Positions 61,761 to 64,000 of a stretch of 64,000 nucleotides of DNA are shown here, one piece after another. This stretch comes from Cocleimonas flava (lineage in GTDB: Bacteria; Pseudomonadota; Gammaproteobacteria; Thiotrichales; Thiotrichaceae). The position numbers and the translations under genes are program-made. The DNA is taken from contig NZ_SMFQ01000002.1 in assembly GCF_004339015.1 (NCBI RefSeq), forward strand, positions 559,351 to 623,350, in the 5' to 3' direction. The first letter of the stretch is position 1. Each line of letters begins with the position of its first letter. The notes below the pieces were generated by a model. The model worked only from the letters and a program-made list of their open reading frames with translations. It ran no database searches and had not been told where the DNA came from.

Positions 61761-62531
61761 CTAATCATTTTTTTCAGAGACACTTTTATCAGCACTATTT
61801 TTTTCTGCAATCACTTGTTCGCTTGTTTTACCAAAACGTCTCTGTCGAGAGGAATAATCTTCTATCGCTAAATTTAACTCATTTGCATCAAAGTCTGGCC
61901 ATAAGACATCTGTAAAATAGAGTTCTGTATAAGCCATTTGCCATATCAAAAAATTACTAATGCGTTTTTCACCACCGGTTCTGATAAATAAGTCAGGGTC
62001 TGGAATTCCATACGTAGATATATTTTCACAGACATCGTCTTCGGTAATTTCGTCAATCTTTAGATCTTTATCAACAACCTTCTGAGCAATTGATTTAGTC
62101 GCCTGAGTCACATCCCAACGACCACCATAATTAGCAGCAACGATCAGTTTCAAGCCATCACTATCAGCAGTGAGTTGCTCGACCTGCTTAATTTTTTTCT
62201 GTAATTTTTCAGAAAACTGCTCGAGATCGCCAACAATCTGGAGTTTCACATTATTTCTGGCCAAGGCTTTTGCTTCGCGCTCCAATGCCAGCATAAACAA
62301 AGACATTAAATTTGAAATTTCTTCTTCCGGGCGCTTCCAGTTTTCACTACTAAAAGCAAATAAGCTCAGACACTCAACCTTTAATTCAGCACACGCTTTT
62401 ACAATATCACGAACCGCTTCCACACCTTTTTTATGACCCATAAAACGTGGTCGATGCTTTGCTCTTGCCCAGCGGCCATTACCATCCATGACAATGGCAA
62501 TGTGGCGAGGAATTGTTAATTGATCAGTCAT
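61761..62531 (-). CDS. uppS: Undecaprenyl diphosphate synthase
   Basis: 256 residues. It has IAIVMDGNGRWAR (catalytic Asp), GHKKGVEAVRDIVKAC, LFAFSSENWKRP and the terminal DLFIRTGGEKRISNFLIWQMAYTELYF. It condenses IPP with farnesyl diphosphate to form the C55 carrier for peptidoglycan and O-antigen. It lies 18 bases after frr. Confidence 0.98.
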   Translation of the reverse strand: MTDQLTIPRHIAIVMDGNGRWARAKHRPRFMGHKKGVEAVRDIVKACAELKVECLSLFAFSSENWKRPEEEISNLMSLFMLALEREAKALARNNVKLQIVGDLEQFSEKLQKKIKQVEQLTADSDGLKLIVAANYGGRWDVTQATKSIAQKVVDKDLKIDEITEDDVCENISTYGIPDPDLFIRTGGEKRISNFLIWQMAYTELYFTDVLWPDFDANELNLAIEDYSSRQRRFGKTSEQVIAEKNSADKSVSEKND

Positions 62532-62549
62532 ATCAAGGAAATGAAGGTA

Positions 62550-63107
62550 CTAAACCTTCATCAAGTCTTCTTCTTTGATAGCAACCACATCATCAATTTC
62601 TTTAACGTACTTATCTGTCAATTTTTGAATTTCTTCCTGACCTCTTCTTTCTTCATCTTCAGATATTTCTTTTTCTTTTTCTAACATCTTAAAATCAGAA
62701 TTTGCGTCACGACGAATATTACGAACAGCAATTTTACCGTTTTCACCTTCACCCTTAACAACTTTAACCAAGTCACGACGACGCTCTTCTGTTAGCTGAG
62801 GCATAGGAATACGAATTACAGTACCTGCTGAATTCGGGTTCAAACCCAAATCAGAATTCATTATAGCTTTTTCAACAGCCTGTACCATTGGACGCTCCCA
62901 AGGCGTTACTGTTAATGTACGCGCATCTTCAACACCAATGCTTGCCACCTGACTTAATGGTGTGTCGCTTCCATAATAATCAACCATGATATGCTCAAGA
63001 AGACTTGGATGAGCACGCCCGGTTCTAACCTTCGCCAGCTCGCCTCTTAAAGAATCAATACTCTTTTTCATTCTTGTTTCAGCATCTTTGATAATGTCAT
63101 TAATCAT
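62550..63107 (-). CDS. frr: Ribosome recycling factor
   Basis: 185 residues, the standard size. The motifs are [61 protein letters not shown] and [18 protein letters not shown]. It splits ribosomes after termination with EF-G. It lies 66 bases behind pyrH, usual order. Confidence 0.98.
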   Translation of the reverse strand: MINDIIKDAETRMKKSIDSLRGELAKVRTGRAHPSLLEHIMVDYYGSDTPLSQVASIGVEDARTLTVTPWERPMVQAVEKAIMNSDLGLNPNSAGTVIRIPMPQLTEERRRDLVKVVKGEGENGKIAVRNIRRDANSDFKMLEKEKEISEDEERRGQEEIQKLTDKYVKEIDDVVAIKEEDLMKV

Positions 63108-63173
63108 GTTCAGTCCCTACTTGTTCTTTTATCTTCTAATATTTACGATATTTTCTTTTATATTTAAACGCCG

Positions 63174-63893
63174 TTATTCAGGTATTACAAGTGTGCCAGA
63201 GACTTTATCTCCATTCACAATCTTATCCAACGCACCTGTTTCAAACATATTAAACACACATAACGGCATTTTATTCTCTCTACATAATACCATTGCGGTT
63301 AGATCCATTACACCTAACTCTTTAGCGATTGCTTCATCAAAACCCAGTTGATCATAGCGTTTCGCATCTGGATTCTTCATCGGATCAGAATCGTAGATAC
63401 CATCAACCTTAGTCGCTTTTAGCAACAAATCAGCTTCAATCTCAATTGCGCGTAAGCTCGCAGCAGTATCCGTAGTGAAATATGGATTACCCGTTCCTGC
63501 AGCGAAAATTACCACTTCACCTTCAGATAAAAACTCACGCGCTTTAAGCGCAGAATACTCTTCACCCAGCTGATCTATCTTTAGCGCAGACATAACACGG
63601 CAATTTACACCCTGCTTTTTGATTGCATCCTGCATAGCCAGAGCATTCATTACTGTAGCCAGCATTCCCATCTGATCAGCACTTACACGATCTATTCCAC
63701 CTTGTGCAAGACCTGCGCCTCTAAAAATGTTACCACCGCCGATAACTAACGCTACCTGTGTACCAGATTGCTGCTGTTTCACAACTTCTGTAGCCGTTTG
63801 AGCCAGCACATCGGAATCTATTCCGAATTCATATTGACCCATAAGAGCTTCGCCACTCAGCTTTAGTAAGATTCTTTTATAGTTTTGGTTCAT
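63174..63893 (-). CDS. pyrH: Uridylate kinase
   Basis: 239 residues. It starts [14 protein letters not shown], with [41 protein letters not shown] and [26 protein letters not shown] as binding motifs. It makes UDP from UMP in pyrimidine synthesis. AAAAGGAGCTGAG precedes the ATG. Upstream genes (rpsB-tsf in most relatives) would lie beyond the window. Confidence 0.98.
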   Translation of the reverse strand: MNQNYKRILLKLSGEALMGQYEFGIDSDVLAQTATEVVKQQQSGTQVALVIGGGNIFRGAGLAQGGIDRVSADQMGMLATVMNALAMQDAIKKQGVNCRVMSALKIDQLGEEYSALKAREFLSEGEVVIFAAGTGNPYFTTDTAASLRAIEIEADLLLKATKVDGIYDSDPMKNPDAKRYDQLGFDEAIAKELGVMDLTAMVLCRENKMPLCVFNMFETGALDKIVNGDKVSGTLVIPE

Positions 63894-63962
63894 AGTAGCT
63901 CAGCTCCTTTTAATTTTTGCATAGACTACACAATTATATGAATAGTTACCATGATGTATTTC

Positions 63963-63977
63963 TGCACAATTTGTGCA
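63963..63977. repeat. 15-bp palindrome upstream of pyrH
   Basis: TGCACAATTTGTGCA is a palindrome with 7-bp arms around one central base, about 70 bases before the pyrH start codon. On the minus strand a T-run precedes it, so it is not a terminator for an upstream tsf. It may be an operator or a chance palindrome. Confidence 0.3.
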
Positions 63978-64000
63978 AAAAACGCCTGATAAAATTAGTT

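Noticed and set aside
63963-63977. Terminator for a tsf gene upstream of pyrH
   Set aside because: On the minus strand the T-run precedes the palindrome, the wrong side for an intrinsic terminator.

Overview
The window reads as chromosomal DNA of a moderately AT-rich gammaproteobacterium, probably aquatic or marine. It carries the canonical gammaproteobacterial envelope block pyrH-frr-uppS-cdsA-dxr-rseP-bamA-skp-lpxD-fabZ-lpxA-lpxB-rnhB, type II secretion pseudopilins, Fur-type iron regulation, an AcuR/AcuI pair and glnK-amtB. I cannot assign a genus from sequence alone. I found no rRNA, tRNA, CRISPR array, transposase or integrase.

Layout. 1-6.9 kb (minus strand): an operon of membrane-fusion protein, an unusually long RND pump, a proline-rich anchored protein, a ParA-type ATPase and a truncated anchored protein. 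7.3-10.0 kb: gspGHIJ, then a divergent rhombosortase. 10.1-12.0 kb: a copper-bufferin type RiPP operon (BufA2-like precursor, DUF692/MNIO enzyme, DUF2063 partner). 12.2-20.1 kb: housekeeping genes (purD, ispH, a FimT-like pilin, a TolC-like channel, apaH, glnK-amtB). 20.2-33.8 kb: peptidases, a MOSC protein, a flavoprotein-desaturase-radical SAM group, acuR-acuI, a large lipoprotein, PiuC and an FMN oxidase. 33.9-39.5 kb: iron uptake (siderophore receptor, ferric-binding protein, exbB-exbD-tonB) with two good Fur boxes. 39.8-42.6 kb: the arsJ/GAPDH/arsR arsenate-resistance set. 43.3-51 kb: dnaE, mtfA, a SulP transporter and a GST. 51-63.9 kb: the lipid A / outer-membrane / isoprenoid / translation block.

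The most unusual non-genic feature is a dispersed short repeat with a G-rich core close to GTAAGTAGGGGGGTGGC, bounded by an A-run and a T-run. It occurs at about 15 places in this 64 kb, mostly at gene 3' ends. Three intergenic loci hold inverted pairs. At least three copies appear to have been absorbed into coding sequence: the RND C-terminal region, the rhombosortase C-terminus and a DUF2520 protein. Other oddities are a 21-copy 12-bp repeat in tonB, an 8-bp tandem array behind gspJ, and perfect 13- and 14-bp inverted repeats beside skp and parA.

How the genes work together. Iron: ExbB-ExbD-TonB powers the receptor, the ferric-binding protein probably hands iron to an ABC permease encoded elsewhere, and Fur sites sit in front of both sets. 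Arsenic: the GAPDH makes 1-arseno-3-phosphoglycerate and ArsJ exports it under ArsR control. Copper: the bufferin operon should make a thiooxazole-modified periplasmic peptide. Envelope: the lpx genes, bamA, skp and rseP build and survey the outer membrane. The least explained assembly is the RND pump translated with a ParA ATPase, which I regard as the best candidate for an undescribed system.
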